From contig NZ_SOAW01000001.1 in NCBI RefSeq assembly GCF_004364645.1, positions 186,001-250,000 on the forward strand: a stretch of 64,000 nucleotides of DNA, in the 5' to 3' direction. Source of the stretch: Naumannella halotolerans. Its GTDB lineage: Bacteria > Actinomycetota > Actinomycetes > Propionibacteriales > Propionibacteriaceae. The stretch's first letter is position 1, and each line of letters opens with the position of its first letter. Under the pieces are notes generated by a model that made no database searches, was not told the origin of the DNA, and saw only the letters and a list, made by a program, of their open reading frames with translations. Positions 1 to 9,128 of this stretch are shown here, in pieces. The position numbers were made by a program, and so were the translations under genes.

Positions 1-713
1 ACACCGACAAACTGCCCCAGCATGTTGCGGTGATGGCCGACGGGAACCGTCGCTGGGCCCGACTGAACGCCCCCGGGCAACCGCTGGCAGCCGGTTACCG
101 CGCCGGTGCAGACCGTTTGGAGGAATTCGTCGACTGGTGCGCCGAGGCAGGGATCGGACTCGTCACCTTGTGGGTGCTGTCCACCGACAACCTGCGCCGC
201 GCCGACGCCTCGGAGCTCGGGCCACTGCTGGAGGTGATCGCCGAACTGGTCGAGGAGCTCGCCGACAATGGCCATCGGCGGGTGCAGCTGGTGGGGGCGC
301 TCGACCTGTTGCCGATCGAGGTACGGCAACGATTGCAGGCCGCCGAACGCCGCAGCAGTGCCGATGCGCCGATCCACGTCAACATCGCCATCTCCTACGG
401 CGGACGACACGAACTGCGGGACGCCTTCCGGTCCCTGCTGGCCGATCAGGCGAGCAAGGGCGTCAGTACCGCCGAGTTGGCCGACATCCTGGAGATCGAG
501 GACATCGCCGACCACCTCTACACCGCCGGTCAGCCCGATCCGGACCTGGTGATCCGGACCTCCGGTGAGCAGCGGATGTCGGGATTCCTGATCTGGCAGT
601 CGGTGCACAGTGAGTTCTACTTCTGTGAGGCCCTGTGGCCCGACTTCCGCAAGGTCGACTTCGTCCGGGCGCTGCGCTCGTACTCCCAGCGGGAGCGTCG
701 CTTCGGACGCTGA
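1..713 (+). CDS. uppS: Isoprenyl (cis-prenyl) transferase, 5' end outside the window
   Basis: Condenses isopentenyl diphosphate onto an allylic diphosphate in the cis configuration to make the polyprenyl carrier lipids of wall synthesis. The frame is open from base 3 and begins with the family motif HVAV-MADGNRRW, so the true start lies upstream; the GTG at 30 is internal. The motif RTSGEQRMSGFL and the following SEFYF block near the C-terminus are the substrate-binding signature of UppS. The first Asp of the DGNRRW motif is the expected catalytic residue. The visible part is about 237 residues and ends in a normal stop. Actinobacteria often have two such enzymes (short-chain Z-FPP and long-chain decaprenyl types); the sequence here does not tell me which one this is. 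Confidence 0.9.
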   Translation, partial: TDKLPQHVAVMADGNRRWARLNAPGQPLAAGYRAGADRLEEFVDWCAEAGIGLVTLWVLSTDNLRRADASELGPLLEVIAELVEELADNGHRRVQLVGALDLLPIEVRQRLQAAERRSSADAPIHVNIAISYGGRHELRDAFRSLLADQASKGVSTAELADILEIEDIADHLYTAGQPDPDLVIRTSGEQRMSGFLIWQSVHSEFYFCEALWPDFRKVDFVRALRSYSQRERRFGR

Positions 714-851
714 GCGGTATCGGCGGTTCACCGCGCGTGTTGTGGTCGGCTGTCGATCCTGCGAGGTGTCCAACTCGCTGTAACGAAACGTTCATCCGCA
801 ACCGGGCGAGTCGGTGTGTCGTACCCCGCCGGGCGCCGTAGCGTCTGTGCC

Positions 852-875
852 GTGACCGGTGGGGAAGCCGGTCAC
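852..875. repeat. Perfect 8-bp inverted repeat upstream of a small ORF
   Basis: GTGACCGG (852-859) and CCGGTCAC (868-875) pair perfectly around an 8-nt loop, followed by a strong ribosome-binding sequence GGAAGGAAG at 878-886. It lies in the 403-bp gap between the isoprenyl transferase gene and phoH. It could be an RNA hairpin in a leader or an operator. No riboswitch class was recognised. Confidence 0.4.
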
Positions 876-892
876 CCGGAAGGAAGTCATCC

Positions 893-1066
893 ATGACAGA
901 CCCGGCAGGACACGGTCGCTGGACCGTGCAGCCCCGGGCCCGCGTTCGGCACGAGGTGTCGATCACGGGAGCGGGGGAGAGGTGTTGCGGCCGAGCCGCC
1001 GTACCACCCCCGATCTGCCGTGCAGGGGCATCACCAGCCCCCGACCAATCCCGGCCCATCACCTGA
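893..1066 (+). CDS. Possible 57-residue protein or leader ORF
   Basis: ATG at 893 sits 6 nt after an unusually good Shine-Dalgarno sequence (878-886), and the frame stays open for 57 codons to TGA at 1064. The product is rich in Arg, Pro and Cys, has no membrane segment and resembles nothing I recognise. Its position inside the phoH leader, between two inverted repeats, would fit a regulatory leader peptide. The amino acid composition is also what a random frame in high-GC DNA gives, so the ribosome-binding site is the only real support. Confidence 0.25.
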   Translation: MTDPAGHGRWTVQPRARVRHEVSITGAGERCCGRAAVPPPICRAGASPAPDQSRPIT

Positions 1067-1070
1067 AAAG

Positions 1071-1102
1071 GTGGGGCCGGACTCGGTGAGGTGCGGCCCC
1101 AC
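1071..1102. promoter_or_regulatory. Hairpin immediately upstream of phoH
   Basis: GTGGGGCC (1071-1078) and GGCCCCAC (1095-1102) form a perfect 8-bp GC-rich stem with a 16-nt loop, starting 5 nt after the stop of the small ORF and ending 14 nt before the phoH start. No T-run follows, so it is an attenuator or translation-control candidate, not a clear terminator. Confidence 0.4.
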
Positions 1103-1116
1103 GGCGAGGACAAACC

Positions 1117-2436
1117 GTGTCATTGAGCACCGCCCACACCGCCGCAGCCGCTACGACGCGCACCATCGTCATCGACACCTCGGTGTTGTTGAGCGATCCG
1201 CACGCCATGCGTCGATTCGCCGAACACGACGTGGTCCTGCCGGTCGTCGTGATCACCGAGTTGGAGGGCAAACGCCACCATCCCGAACTCGGCTACTTCG
1301 CGCGTACCGCGCTGCGACATCTGGACGACCTGCGGATCAAGTTCGGCCGACTCGACGCCCCGGTCCCGGTGAACGAGGAGGGCGGCACCATCCATGTCGA
1401 GCTCAACCACACCGATCCGACCGTCCTGCCCAGCGGGTTCCGGCTCGGGGACAACGATTCCCGGATCCTGGCCGTCGCCCTGAACTACCGCGCCGAGGGT
1501 CACGACGTGGTGCTGGTCAGCAAGGATCTGCCGATGCGGGTGAAGGCCTCCTCGGTCGGCCTGCCGGCCGAGGAGTACCGCGCCGATGCCGCCATCGAGA
1601 CCGGGTACACCGGGATGGCCGAACTCGAGGTCGATGCGGGTGTGGTCGACCGGTTGTACGCCGACCAGGTGATCGATCTCGACGAGGCTCGCGACATCCC
1701 CTGCCATTCCGGGGTGGTGCTGCTCGGCGGCGGTTCCTCCGCGCTGGCCCGGGTCACCCCGGACAAGCAACTGCGTCTGATCAACACCGACCGCGACGCA
1801 TTCGGGCTGCACGGTCGCTCGGCCGAGCAGCGAGTCGCCCTGGACCTGTTGCTGGATCCGACGATCGGTGTGGTCTCCCTCGGCGGTCGTGCGGGTACGG
1901 GCAAATCCGCCCTCGCCCTGTGCGCCGGGTTGGAGTCGGTGCTGGAGCGGCGTCAACACTCCAAGGTGATCGTCTTCCGCCCGCTGTACGCCGTCGGCGG
2001 TCAGGAGCTGGGATACCTGCCCGGTTCGGAGAGCGAGAAGATGGGGCCGTGGGCGCAGGCGGTCTTCGACACCCTGAGCGCGGTCACCGACAAGAACGTG
2101 ATCGACGAGGTGGTCGACCGGGACCTGCTGGAGGTGCTGCCGTTGACCCATATCCGTGGCCGCTCCCTGCACGATGCCTTCGTGATCGTCGACGAGGCGC
2201 AGTCGTTGGAACGCAATGTGCTGCTGACCGTGCTCAGCCGGGTCGGTCAGGGCTCGCGGGTGGTCCTCACCCACGACGTCGCCCAGCGGGACAACCTGCG
2301 GGTCGGCCGGCACGACGGCGTGGTGGCCGTGGTGGAGAAGCTGAAGGGGCACCCGCTGTTCTCCCATGTCACCCTCACCCGCTCCGAGCGTTCGCCGATC
2401 GCGGCGCTGGTCACCGAGATGCTGGAAGGTGAGTGA
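1117..2436 (+). CDS. phoH: PIN domain-PhoH ATPase fusion (PhoH2-type)
   Basis: Predicted RNA helicase-RNase. The N-terminal ~150 residues are a PIN nuclease domain starting with the [10 protein letters not shown] strand (first catalytic Asp) and containing the acidic GDNDSRILA segment. The C-terminal PhoH ATPase has Walker [11 protein letters not shown] (about residues 255-264) and Walker [10 protein letters not shown]. The 439-residue length is normal for PhoH2. The GTG start at 1117 is preceded by CGAGGAC. It is preceded by a hairpin and a possible leader ORF. PhoH2 proteins are known as sequence-specific RNA-unwinding ribonucleases in mycobacteria; the target here is unknown. It converges on the membrane protein gene at 2454. 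Confidence 0.92.
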   Translation: MSLSTAHTAAAATTRTIVIDTSVLLSDPHAMRRFAEHDVVLPVVVITELEGKRHHPELGYFARTALRHLDDLRIKFGRLDAPVPVNEEGGTIHVELNHTDPTVLPSGFRLGDNDSRILAVALNYRAEGHDVVLVSKDLPMRVKASSVGLPAEEYRADAAIETGYTGMAELEVDAGVVDRLYADQVIDLDEARDIPCHSGVVLLGGGSSALARVTPDKQLRLINTDRDAFGLHGRSAEQRVALDLLLDPTIGVVSLGGRAGTGKSALALCAGLESVLERRQHSKVIVFRPLYAVGGQELGYLPGSESEKMGPWAQAVFDTLSAVTDKNVIDEVVDRDLLEVLPLTHIRGRSLHDAFVIVDEAQSLERNVLLTVLSRVGQGSRVVLTHDVAQRDNLRVGRHDGVVAVVEKLKGHPLFSHVTLTRSERSPIAALVTEMLEGE

Positions 2437-2453
2437 TCATCGCATCCTGATGG

Positions 2454-4160
2454 TCACAACTTCGCGGTGAGCACCAGCTCGTGCTCGGGATGCGCGGTCT
2501 CCACGACGGCGTCGGCCTCGCCCATGGCGAGCAGGCCGACGACCACCGCCGGGGCGACCGCGTAGCCGATCACCGCATCACCGGCCTCGGCCAGTTGGCC
2601 CAGGTCCAAGGCCATGGCCATGGATCCCGAGCCGTGGGCGACCAGCGCGGTCATCGTCGCCGCCCACATGGCATAGGCCAGGAAGAGCAGCAGGCGTGGG
2701 GTTCTGGGCAGCCGCGGGGAATCCCGGCGGGTGAATTCGGCCTCGGTCAACAGCAACCAGACCAGACCGATCAGCAGTACCGCCAGTTGTGAGCTGCCCA
2801 CCAACGATTCCAACGGCTCGGCCACGTAGATCCGGTAGGGGGAGATCAACAACACCAGCAGAGCCAGCGCCAGGACGAACCATCGCCGGTCGGTGAAGCC
2901 CGATCGCCCCCATCGCGGCAGGGCCAGCGCGACCGCGATCACCGCCAGTGCCGCTGAGCCGACGGCACCGCTCAGCGAGGGCAGCTCAGCCAGGATGCGG
3001 ATGCCGGCGAAGGCTGCCATCACCGCGATCGCGGCCGCCAGCACCGCGGCGGCTGCATCCGCACGCCGGATCGCCTGCACCCCGATGATCACCGCTCCGG
3101 TCAGCAGCACACCGTCGGCGAGCACCCCGGAGCCGAGCGGCAGGGTGAACCACAGGCTGTCGACCATGTTGAGCAGACCCCAACTGCCCAGCAGCAGACC
3201 GAAGAGCATCCCGCGATCGGCCAGGGACTGGGTGATCCGCAGTGGTTGCGGGGCAGAGGCCCCTCGTCGAGCGGCCAGCGACATCGCAGCCCAACAGGCA
3301 CCGATGCTGATCAGCATGTGGCCGATCGTCAGTGCCGTCGCCGATCCGCCGATCCGCAAGCCGGTGGAGACCCCCAACCCGACCACCGGCACGGCCAGCA
3401 ATCCGGTGACGACCGGCCAGATCCGGGCCTCGGTCAGGTCGCGCAGCGCGGTGAACGTGTAGACGCCGAGATTGACCGCCACCTGGGCGAACGTCGTCCC
3501 GGCCGCAACCGCCAGCGGTACCGAGACCGGGATCAGCAGGGCCGCCACCATGGTCAGCGCGTCCGATCCCAGCACCGAGGCCCGGGTGCTGATCAGTGAT
3601 GGTGCCAGCTGGGTACCCGCCAGGCCCAGCGTGGCCAGGATGGTGGTCGACCACCGAAGCTCCCCACGGGTGCCGGTGATCGTGGCCACCAGCATCAGGA
3701 TCGCCCCCACGGTGATGCTGATCAAGCTCAGCGCAGCGCTCAGCAGGTTGCCGCCGTCCAGCACGGCGAAGACGCCGACCAGCCAGGTGACGACACTCAC
3801 CACCAGCAGCACCAGCCAGCAGCCGATCCGCCAGGCCCAGCCGAGACCGAGGGAGGCCAAGTAGGTGAGGAGCATCGTGAACCAGTAGCCCAGCGCGACC
3901 GGAAGATCGGCGGTCCGAGCGATGTCGAAACGATTCACCGGCGTGGTCCGGTCCACCACCACGGCCGAGACCAGAACGGTGATGATCAACACCGCGTACA
4001 TCAGATAGGCGCCGACGATCACACTCGGCAACGGTCGCCGCCAACCGCGCGGATCGACATGCCCGTCACGGACCGGGACGACCAGGGTTTCCCGCAACGC
4101 AACCACAGCGACTCGACCGGGTACGCGCAAGGAGGGGACAGCCACGGGACCACTATGCAC
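2454..4160 (-). CDS. Polytopic membrane protein of unknown function
   Basis: A 568-residue hydrophobic protein with roughly 14-16 predicted transmembrane helices separated by very short loops, with Arg-rich turns such as RRADA and TRRDSPRLPR. No transporter signature, nucleotide-binding loop or catalytic motif is visible. The start is a GTG at 4160 with GGGGG about 10 nt upstream; an internal GTG at 4148 is possible. It is transcribed towards phoH with an 18-bp gap. The regular hydrophobic helices and normal codon use support a real gene; the function is not recognised. Confidence 0.75.
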   Translation of the reverse strand: MHSGPVAVPSLRVPGRVAVVALRETLVVPVRDGHVDPRGWRRPLPSVIVGAYLMYAVLIITVLVSAVVVDRTTPVNRFDIARTADLPVALGYWFTMLLTYLASLGLGWAWRIGCWLVLLVVSVVTWLVGVFAVLDGGNLLSAALSLISITVGAILMLVATITGTRGELRWSTTILATLGLAGTQLAPSLISTRASVLGSDALTMVAALLIPVSVPLAVAAGTTFAQVAVNLGVYTFTALRDLTEARIWPVVTGLLAVPVVGLGVSTGLRIGGSATALTIGHMLISIGACWAAMSLAARRGASAPQPLRITQSLADRGMLFGLLLGSWGLLNMVDSLWFTLPLGSGVLADGVLLTGAVIIGVQAIRRADAAAAVLAAAIAVMAAFAGIRILAELPSLSGAVGSAALAVIAVALALPRWGRSGFTDRRWFVLALALLVLLISPYRIYVAEPLESLVGSSQLAVLLIGLVWLLLTEAEFTRRDSPRLPRTPRLLLFLAYAMWAATMTALVAHGSGSMAMALDLGQLAEAGDAVIGYAVAPAVVVGLLAMGEADAVVETAHPEHELVLTAKL

Positions 4161-4288
4161 AGGCGAGGTTTCCCCCGACCAGTTCGGGGCTGCGCCGGCG
4201 GCTCGTTCCCGGACCGGGGCGACTCGCCGAGAGCCCGACGGCGACGGCGCCGGACGTCGACGGCACCGGAGTGGACGGTGCCGCCTGA

Positions 4289-4813
4289 TCAGTCGGTACG
4301 GATCAGCCGGCGCATCGCCATGTTGGCCCAGGTAGGGCCGGAATCGGCATCGATCCCCTCATCGACGAAACCGTGTCGCTGGTAGAACTCGACCGCCCGG
4401 CGGTTGCTCGCGAACACCCACAGATAGGCCCGGTCGGTTCCCAGGGCCCGCTGCAGCATCGCCTGGCCGAGGCCTCGTCCCTGGGCGCGGGGCAGTAGAT
4501 AGAGCTTGATCAACTGGTGCTCGACCCGCGGGGCGGGGAAACCGAGTTCGATCTCCCAGCCCTGCGGTCCGGGCCCGGTCTCGGCCACCCCGAGCGGGCC
4601 CTCGGCATCCTCGGCCAGCCACAGCGCGTACCGAGGGTCGGCCAGGGCAGCGGTGGCCTCGGCCAGTTGCTCGGCTGTCTCACTGCGGCGCAGGGAGGCG
4701 AACTCGGGGCCGAAGTCGTAGGTGGCGATGGTGGCCTCGATCAGCGTCTCCACCCAGACGGTGACATCAGCGAGCCGGGCACGACGGATGGTCGTACCCG
4801 GCTCGGTGTGCAC
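4289..4813 (-). CDS. GNAT family N-acetyltransferase
   Basis: Transfers an acetyl group from acetyl-CoA to an amine of an unknown substrate. The 174-residue product starts TTIRRARLADV, typical of the GNAT N-terminus, and has the acetyl-CoA loop QGRGLGQAM followed by the LWVFASNRRAVEFYQRHGF segment of motif B. The start is uncertain: the GTG at 4813 lies 20 bp downstream of the fumarase stop and has a weak ribosome site, so translation probably depends on coupling to fumC. No ATG is available in frame. Confidence 0.85.
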   Translation of the reverse strand: MHTEPGTTIRRARLADVTVWVETLIEATIATYDFGPEFASLRRSETAEQLAEATAALADPRYALWLAEDAEGPLGVAETGPGPQGWEIELGFPAPRVEHQLIKLYLLPRAQGRGLGQAMLQRALGTDRAYLWVFASNRRAVEFYQRHGFVDEGIDADSGPTWANMAMRRLIRTD

Positions 4814-4833
4814 CGCGGGAGGGTGTTCGCCGC

Positions 4834-6240
4834 TCAGCTCGGCCGCCTGGTCATCGCCAGCACGTCGAGTGCGGTGTCGAGCTGCTCCTCGGTCAGCAGG
4901 CCGTCGCTGACGTACCCACGCTCGACCACGACCTGACGGATCTTCTTGTTCTCCTTCAGCGCCTGCTTCGCCACCGCGGCCGCGTTCTCGTACCCGATGT
5001 ACTTGTTCAACGGGGTGACGATGGACGGCGAGGACTCGGCGAGATGGGTGCAGTGCTCGACATGGGCGGTGATGCCATCGACACACCGGTCGGCCAGCAG
5101 TCGCGAGACCGCCGACAGCAGCCGGATCGATTCCAGGACGTTGCGCGCCATCATCGGCAACATCACGTTCAGCTCGAAGTTGCCCGTGGTGCCGGCGAAG
5201 CCGACCGCTGCGTCGTTGCCGATCACCTGCGCGCCGACCTGGATGGTCGCCTCACACATCACCGGGTTCACCTTGCCCGGCATGATCGACGAACCGGGCT
5301 GCAGATCCGGCAGCGCGATCTCGCCGAGACCGGCCCGGGGTCCTGAGCCCATCCAGCGTAGGTCGTTGGCGATCTTGACCAGGGAGACGGCGATGGTACG
5401 CAACACCCCGGAGGCCTCCACCAGACCATCGCGTGCACCCTGGGCCTCGAAATGATCCTTGGCCTCGGTCAGCGGAAGACCGGTCTCGTCGGCGATCGTG
5501 GCGATCACCTTCGGCGCGAACCCGGGCGGGGTGTTGATGCCGGTGCCCACGGCGGTCCCGCCGAGCGGCAGTTCGGCGACCCGCGGGAGGGCGGCCTCGA
5601 TCCGCTCCACGCCCAGCTGGACCTGCCGGGCGTAACCGCCGAACTCCTGGCCGAGGGTGACCGGGGTGGCATCCATCAGGTGGGTACGGCCGGACTTCAC
5701 CACCTCGGCGAACTCCGTGGCCTTGCGCTGCAGCGACTCCTCCAGATGGCGCAGGGCGGGGATCAGGTGGTTGATCAACGAATCGGTGGTCGCGATGTGG
5801 ATCGCGCTGGGGAACACATCGTTGGAGGACTGGGAGGCATTGACGTCGTCGTTCGGGTGCACCGAAGGTCCGGCGTCACTGGCCAGGCTGCTGATCACCT
5901 CGTTGGCGTTCATGTTCGACGACGTGCCGGAACCGGTCTGGAAGACGTCGATCGGGAACTCCGCGTCGTACTTGCCGGCGGCGACCTCGGCAGCGGCGGC
6001 GGAGATCGCATCGGCGACATCGGCGTCCAGCACACCCAGCTCTGCATTGGCCTTGGCGGCGGCACCCTTGATCAGTCCGAGGGCACGGATCAGGGCCGGC
6101 TCGATGGGCGTACCGGAGATCGGGAAGTTCTCCACGGCTCGCTGGGTCTGGGCCTTCCACAAAGCGTTCTTCGGCACCCGGACCTCGCCCATGGTGTCGT
6201 GCTCGATGCGGTACTCCGTTGTCGGGTCGTTCTCAGTCAT
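4834..6240 (-). CDS. fumC: Class II fumarate hydratase
   Basis: Interconverts fumarate and L-malate in the citric acid cycle. From the ATG at 6240 the protein has 468 residues, the normal length for the oxygen-stable homotetrameric class II enzyme. It contains [12 protein letters not shown] (substrate binding), TVG-type active-site segment [11 protein letters not shown], and the superfamily signature [20 protein letters not shown] lies about 7-15 nt before the ATG, so independent translation is likely even though the upstream gene has no stop. The GNAT gene follows after 20 bp. Confidence 0.95.
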   Translation of the reverse strand: MTENDPTTEYRIEHDTMGEVRVPKNALWKAQTQRAVENFPISGTPIEPALIRALGLIKGAAAKANAELGVLDADVADAISAAAAEVAAGKYDAEFPIDVFQTGSGTSSNMNANEVISSLASDAGPSVHPNDDVNASQSSNDVFPSAIHIATTDSLINHLIPALRHLEESLQRKATEFAEVVKSGRTHLMDATPVTLGQEFGGYARQVQLGVERIEAALPRVAELPLGGTAVGTGINTPPGFAPKVIATIADETGLPLTEAKDHFEAQGARDGLVEASGVLRTIAVSLVKIANDLRWMGSGPRAGLGEIALPDLQPGSSIMPGKVNPVMCEATIQVGAQVIGNDAAVGFAGTTGNFELNVMLPMMARNVLESIRLLSAVSRLLADRCVDGITAHVEHCTHLAESSPSIVTPLNKYIGYENAAAVAKQALKENKKIRQVVVERGYVSDGLLTEEQLDTALDVLAMTRRPS

Positions 6241-6927
6241 GGTTCCATTCTGCCCCTTTCCGGCGCTTCGGTGTACCCGGTGGATGGCGTAGTCGATGTG
6301 GTGTCCGTCGCGTTCGACAGCGACCTCGATCAGGTCGGTCTCGCCGAGCCGAGCCAGCCGCTCGGCCAGGTCGTCGGAGCGTTGCTGACACCAGATCGCG
6401 AGCACACCGCCGGGGTTCAGGGCGGCCACGGCTGCGGTCAGCAGGTCGGGTTCGTAAAGCTCGGCGTTGCCGGCATGGATCAGGAAGTCGGGGCCGTTGT
6501 CCACGTCGAGCCCGATCGCATCGAAGCTCCGGCCGGGCTCGGTCAGCAGGGCGCTGACATCGGTGTGCAGAAGCGTGGTTCGCGGATCGGCGCCGACTCC
6601 CGCGAGCTGCTCGGTCAGACCCTGGTGGGCCCACTCGATCAGTGGCTCCTCGATCTCGGCGATCACCAGATCGGAGAGGTCGGACTCGAGCAATCGGGCG
6701 GCGGTGAACCCCAGACCGAGACCACCGAGCAGGATCGTCGATGCCGGCAGCAGGGCCTCAGCCAGGGCTCGTTCGGACTCGACCTCGGCGGAGTCCATGG
6801 CGAATGTGCCGTTGACGATCAGTTCGTGCACCGCCCCGGTCCCCGTGCCACGGCGGCGCAGTGCGATCTCTCCCCGTTCGGTACGTGCCCGGGCGAGGGT
6901 TCGGGGTGGTTCGTACGGGTGGGTCAT
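4834..6927 (-). CDS. Spermidine-synthase-like protein reading in frame into fumarase (697-codon ORF)
   Basis: The ATG at 6927 opens a frame whose first ~229 codons encode a spermidine synthase/SAM-methyltransferase-like Rossmann protein: glycine loop LLGGLGLGF near residue 62, acidic strand IAEIEEP, and the [12 protein letters not shown] segment. Such actinobacterial proteins usually end shortly after the YAIHRVHR strand. Here there is no stop: 10 more codons lead straight into the fumarase ATG at 6240 and on to the stop at 4834. The product is either a bifunctional fusion or a stop-less cistron ending in fumC, with fumC also started internally. The actual polyamine-synthase activity of the family is unproven. 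Confidence 0.6.
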   Translation of the reverse strand: MTHPYEPPRTLARARTERGEIALRRRGTGTGAVHELIVNGTFAMDSAEVESERALAEALLPASTILLGGLGLGFTAARLLESDLSDLVIAEIEEPLIEWAHQGLTEQLAGVGADPRTTLLHTDVSALLTEPGRSFDAIGLDVDNGPDFLIHAGNAELYEPDLLTAAVAALNPGGVLAIWCQQRSDDLAERLARLGETDLIEVAVERDGHHIDYAIHRVHRSAGKGQNGTMTENDPTTEYRIEHDTMGEVRVPKNALWKAQTQRAVENFPISGTPIEPALIRALGLIKGAAAKANAELGVLDADVADAISAAAAEVAAGKYDAEFPIDVFQTGSGTSSNMNANEVISSLASDAGPSVHPNDDVNASQSSNDVFPSAIHIATTDSLINHLIPALRHLEESLQRKATEFAEVVKSGRTHLMDATPVTLGQEFGGYARQVQLGVERIEAALPRVAELPLGGTAVGTGINTPPGFAPKVIATIADETGLPLTEAKDHFEAQGARDGLVEASGVLRTIAVSLVKIANDLRWMGSGPRAGLGEIALPDLQPGSSIMPGKVNPVMCEATIQVGAQVIGNDAAVGFAGTTGNFELNVMLPMMARNVLESIRLLSAVSRLLADRCVDGITAHVEHCTHLAESSPSIVTPLNKYIGYENAAAVAKQALKENKKIRQVVVERGYVSDGLLTEEQLDTALDVLAMTRRPS

Positions 6928-7049
6928 GGTGCGGGACTGTTCGCCTCGGATCGGGGAGCGGTGTGCTGTACGGGTCCACGGTAACCGTCGTCGTCGGCGA
7001 CCCGTCGTGGCGGTTTGGACCAGCCTGTGCGATCTGTGACCATGGGGCG

Positions 7050-7628
7050 GTGAGTGACCAGCCGGAGCCCGAGGGACCGCCACCGTCGCACGGCGGATTG
7101 AAGAAGGCGCGCCCCACCGACATGGTCTGGTCGCTGCTGATCATCGCCATTCCGCTGGTGATCATCACCTTCCTGTTCACCCGCGGTGAGACGCCGGTGA
7201 AGGAGGTGGACTGGCAGGCCCCGTTGGCGCAGGCCCGGTCCGAGGTCGACTGGCCGGTGCTGGCGCCGGAAGGGTTGCCGGACTCCTGGGTGCCGATCCG
7301 GGTCAGTTGGACGCCCGAGGGCTCGCCCGGTCTGAACAGCCAGCCCTCGCCGCGAAACCAGTGGCGGCTGGGCTTCCTCGATCCGTCACAGATCTACATC
7401 GAACTGAACCAGGGCGATGCCGAGATCGACGAGTTCATCGCCGAGACCACTCGCGAAGGCCTGCCGGACGGGATCAGCCAGATCGGTGAGGACACCTGGG
7501 ACCGGTTGGTGACCGCCGATGAACGTACCCGGGCGCTGGTCTTGCGTACCTCGGAGGTGACCACCGTGGTGGTCGGGGACACCGACTACTCCGAGCTCGA
7601 GACCTACGTCACGGTCCTCGAGGACTGA
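7050..7628 (+). CDS. DUF4245 single-pass membrane protein
   Basis: A 192-residue protein with one transmembrane helix (about residues 28-46, [14 protein letters not shown]) and an extracytoplasmic domain carrying the family's [13 protein letters not shown] and SWTPEG motifs. The function is unknown. In many actinobacteria DUF4245 genes lie next to fumarase or glpX, and here it is divergent from the methyltransferase-fumarase unit. GTG at 7050 was chosen because it places the basic cytoplasmic tail correctly before the helix. Confidence 0.8.
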   Translation: MSDQPEPEGPPPSHGGLKKARPTDMVWSLLIIAIPLVIITFLFTRGETPVKEVDWQAPLAQARSEVDWPVLAPEGLPDSWVPIRVSWTPEGSPGLNSQPSPRNQWRLGFLDPSQIYIELNQGDAEIDEFIAETTREGLPDGISQIGEDTWDRLVTADERTRALVLRTSEVTTVVVGDTDYSELETYVTVLED

Positions 7629-7667
7629 CATCGACGGACGCAGGGCTCTAACGTCGCTGTTACTGGT

Positions 7668-7683
7668 ATGTAATATTGTACAT
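7668..7683 (+). promoter_or_regulatory. Palindrome over the -10 region of the MHS transporter gene
   Basis: ATGTA (7668-7672) and TACAT (7679-7683) flank ATATTG. A -10-like TAATAT at 7671-7676 lies inside the palindrome, 5 nt before the ATG at 7682. A GntR-type repressor bound here would block a leaderless transcript. It differs from the island operator at 12173, so the regulator is probably another one. Confidence 0.4.
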
Positions 7684-9028
7684 GTTAGATGCTTCCATGA
7701 CCTCCATGGATCACACCAGCCAGAGTGCTGGGACCGACCGGGTGCTTTCCGCCGAGCAGGCGAAGAAGGCCCGAACTGTGATGGGCGCATCTGCGATCGG
7801 CCACTTCGTCGAGTGGTTCGACTTCGCCGTGTACGCCTACGCAGCGCCGATGATCGCGTTGCTGTTCTTCCCCGAGTTCGACCCTGCGGCAGCGCTGCTG
7901 TCGACATTCGCCGTCTACGCGGTGGGGTTCGTGGCCCGACCGATCGGCGCCTTCGTCCTCGGTGCCCTGGGAGACCGGTACGGGCGCAAACGCGTGCTGG
8001 CCGGCGTGATCTTGCTGATGGGCGTCTCGACCACCTGCATCGGACTCCTGCCGACCTACGCCACGATCGGGGTGGCCGCCCCGATCCTGCTGGTGCTCTG
8101 CCGGATGTTGCAGGGTCTGTCGGCCGCCGGGGAGACGATCGGCTCCAACTCCTTCGTTGCCGAACACTCACCGATCGCCACTCGTGGCCGCAACGTCGGG
8201 ATCGTCTACACCGCCTCCAACCTGCCACCGGTGCTCGCCGCATTGCTGGTGCTGTGGTTGACCACCGCCCTGGCCCCCGAGGCCTATGAATCCTGGGGCT
8301 GGCGGGTGCCCTTCCTGCTCGGTGCACCGCTCGCGGTGGTCGGTCTCTACATCCGTACCAGGGTCGAGGAATCACCGGCATTCCTGGAGATGCGGGAGAC
8401 GCGGACCGTCGAGACGGCTCCGATCTGTACTGTCTTCGCCGAGCAGTGGCCGGCGATCTTGCGGGTCTTCGCCATGGCGGCCGTGGCCAGCTTGGGCTAC
8501 TACTCGCTCACCGGATACTTCTACTCCTACATGACGGTGACGATCGGGCTGTCCTCCTCCGACGCACTGATCTCGAACAGCATCGCGTTGTTGATCACCT
8601 TCTTCACCGTTCCCCTGGCGGCAGCGGCCTCCGACCGCGTCGGCCGGCGCCCGATGCTGCTGCTCGCCATCGCCGTCAGCGCGATCGTCGCCGTACCCGC
8701 CTATCTCCTGGTCGGGGTCGGCACGTTGACCACAGCGGTGATCGCCCAGTCGATGCTCGGTCTTGCACTCGGCCTGGTGTTCGGCCCTGCGGGTCCGTCC
8801 TATGTCGAGATGTTCCCGGCCCGGGTGCGGTTCACCGGGGCATCGATCAGCTACAACCTGGCGTTCACCATCTTCGGTGGCACTGCGCCACTGCTGGCCA
8901 CGGCGCTGGTCACCGCGACCGGATCGACCATTGCTCCCGCCTGGTACATCGTGATCGTCACCGTTCTGGCCCTGCTGGTCCTCTGGAGCATGCCGGAGAC
9001 ACGTCATCGCTCAATGCGTGACAGCTGA
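7682..9028 (+). CDS. MFS transporter, metabolite:H+ symporter (MHS) type
   Basis: A 448-residue, 12-helix carrier. The N-terminus has the MHS hallmark IGHFVEWFDFAVYAY, and the loop between helices 2 and 3 has GDRYGRKRV, the MFS motif A. Relatives such as ProP, ShiA and KgtP carry osmolytes, shikimate or 2-oxoglutarate. Its place at the edge of an ectoine-type catabolic cluster would fit an osmolyte or organic acid substrate; this is inference. ATG 7682 is preferred; TTG 7676 and ATG 7697 are alternatives. A strong terminator follows. Confidence 0.88.
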   Translation: MLDASMTSMDHTSQSAGTDRVLSAEQAKKARTVMGASAIGHFVEWFDFAVYAYAAPMIALLFFPEFDPAAALLSTFAVYAVGFVARPIGAFVLGALGDRYGRKRVLAGVILLMGVSTTCIGLLPTYATIGVAAPILLVLCRMLQGLSAAGETIGSNSFVAEHSPIATRGRNVGIVYTASNLPPVLAALLVLWLTTALAPEAYESWGWRVPFLLGAPLAVVGLYIRTRVEESPAFLEMRETRTVETAPICTVFAEQWPAILRVFAMAAVASLGYYSLTGYFYSYMTVTIGLSSSDALISNSIALLITFFTVPLAAAASDRVGRRPMLLLAIAVSAIVAVPAYLLVGVGTLTTAVIAQSMLGLALGLVFGPAGPSYVEMFPARVRFTGASISYNLAFTIFGGTAPLLATALVTATGSTIAPAWYIVIVTVLALLVLWSMPETRHRSMRDS

Positions 9029-9051
9029 GACCGAACAGGCCTGCGACGCCG

Positions 9052-9089
9052 ACGAGCCCTGCCCGGGTCCCGGGCAGGGCTCGTTCTGT
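9052..9089 (+). terminator. Bidirectional terminator between convergent transporter genes
   Basis: The segments 9052-9067 and 9069-9084 are almost perfectly complementary (ACGAGCCCTGCCCGGG against its complement), giving a very stable GC-rich stem, with TTCTGTT after it. It separates the converging MHS and dicarboxylate symporter genes. Confidence 0.85.
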
Positions 9090-9128
9090 TGGTTGTTGGT
9101 CTTGTTGGTGGTCGGGTCCGGCGGACGT

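Noticed and set aside
852-875. Cobalamin or c-di-AMP riboswitch
   Set aside because: A hairpin with GGGGAAG is present, but the conserved core segments of either class could not be found around it.
1020-2432. 470-codon open frame overlapping phoH in another frame
   Set aside because: Arg-rich shadow; PIN and PhoH motifs are in the other frame.
5452-6984. 510-codon open frame opposite to fumarase
   Set aside because: Antisense shadow of a high-GC gene: Gly/Arg/His/Gln-rich, no domain, and the other strand encodes clear FumC motifs.
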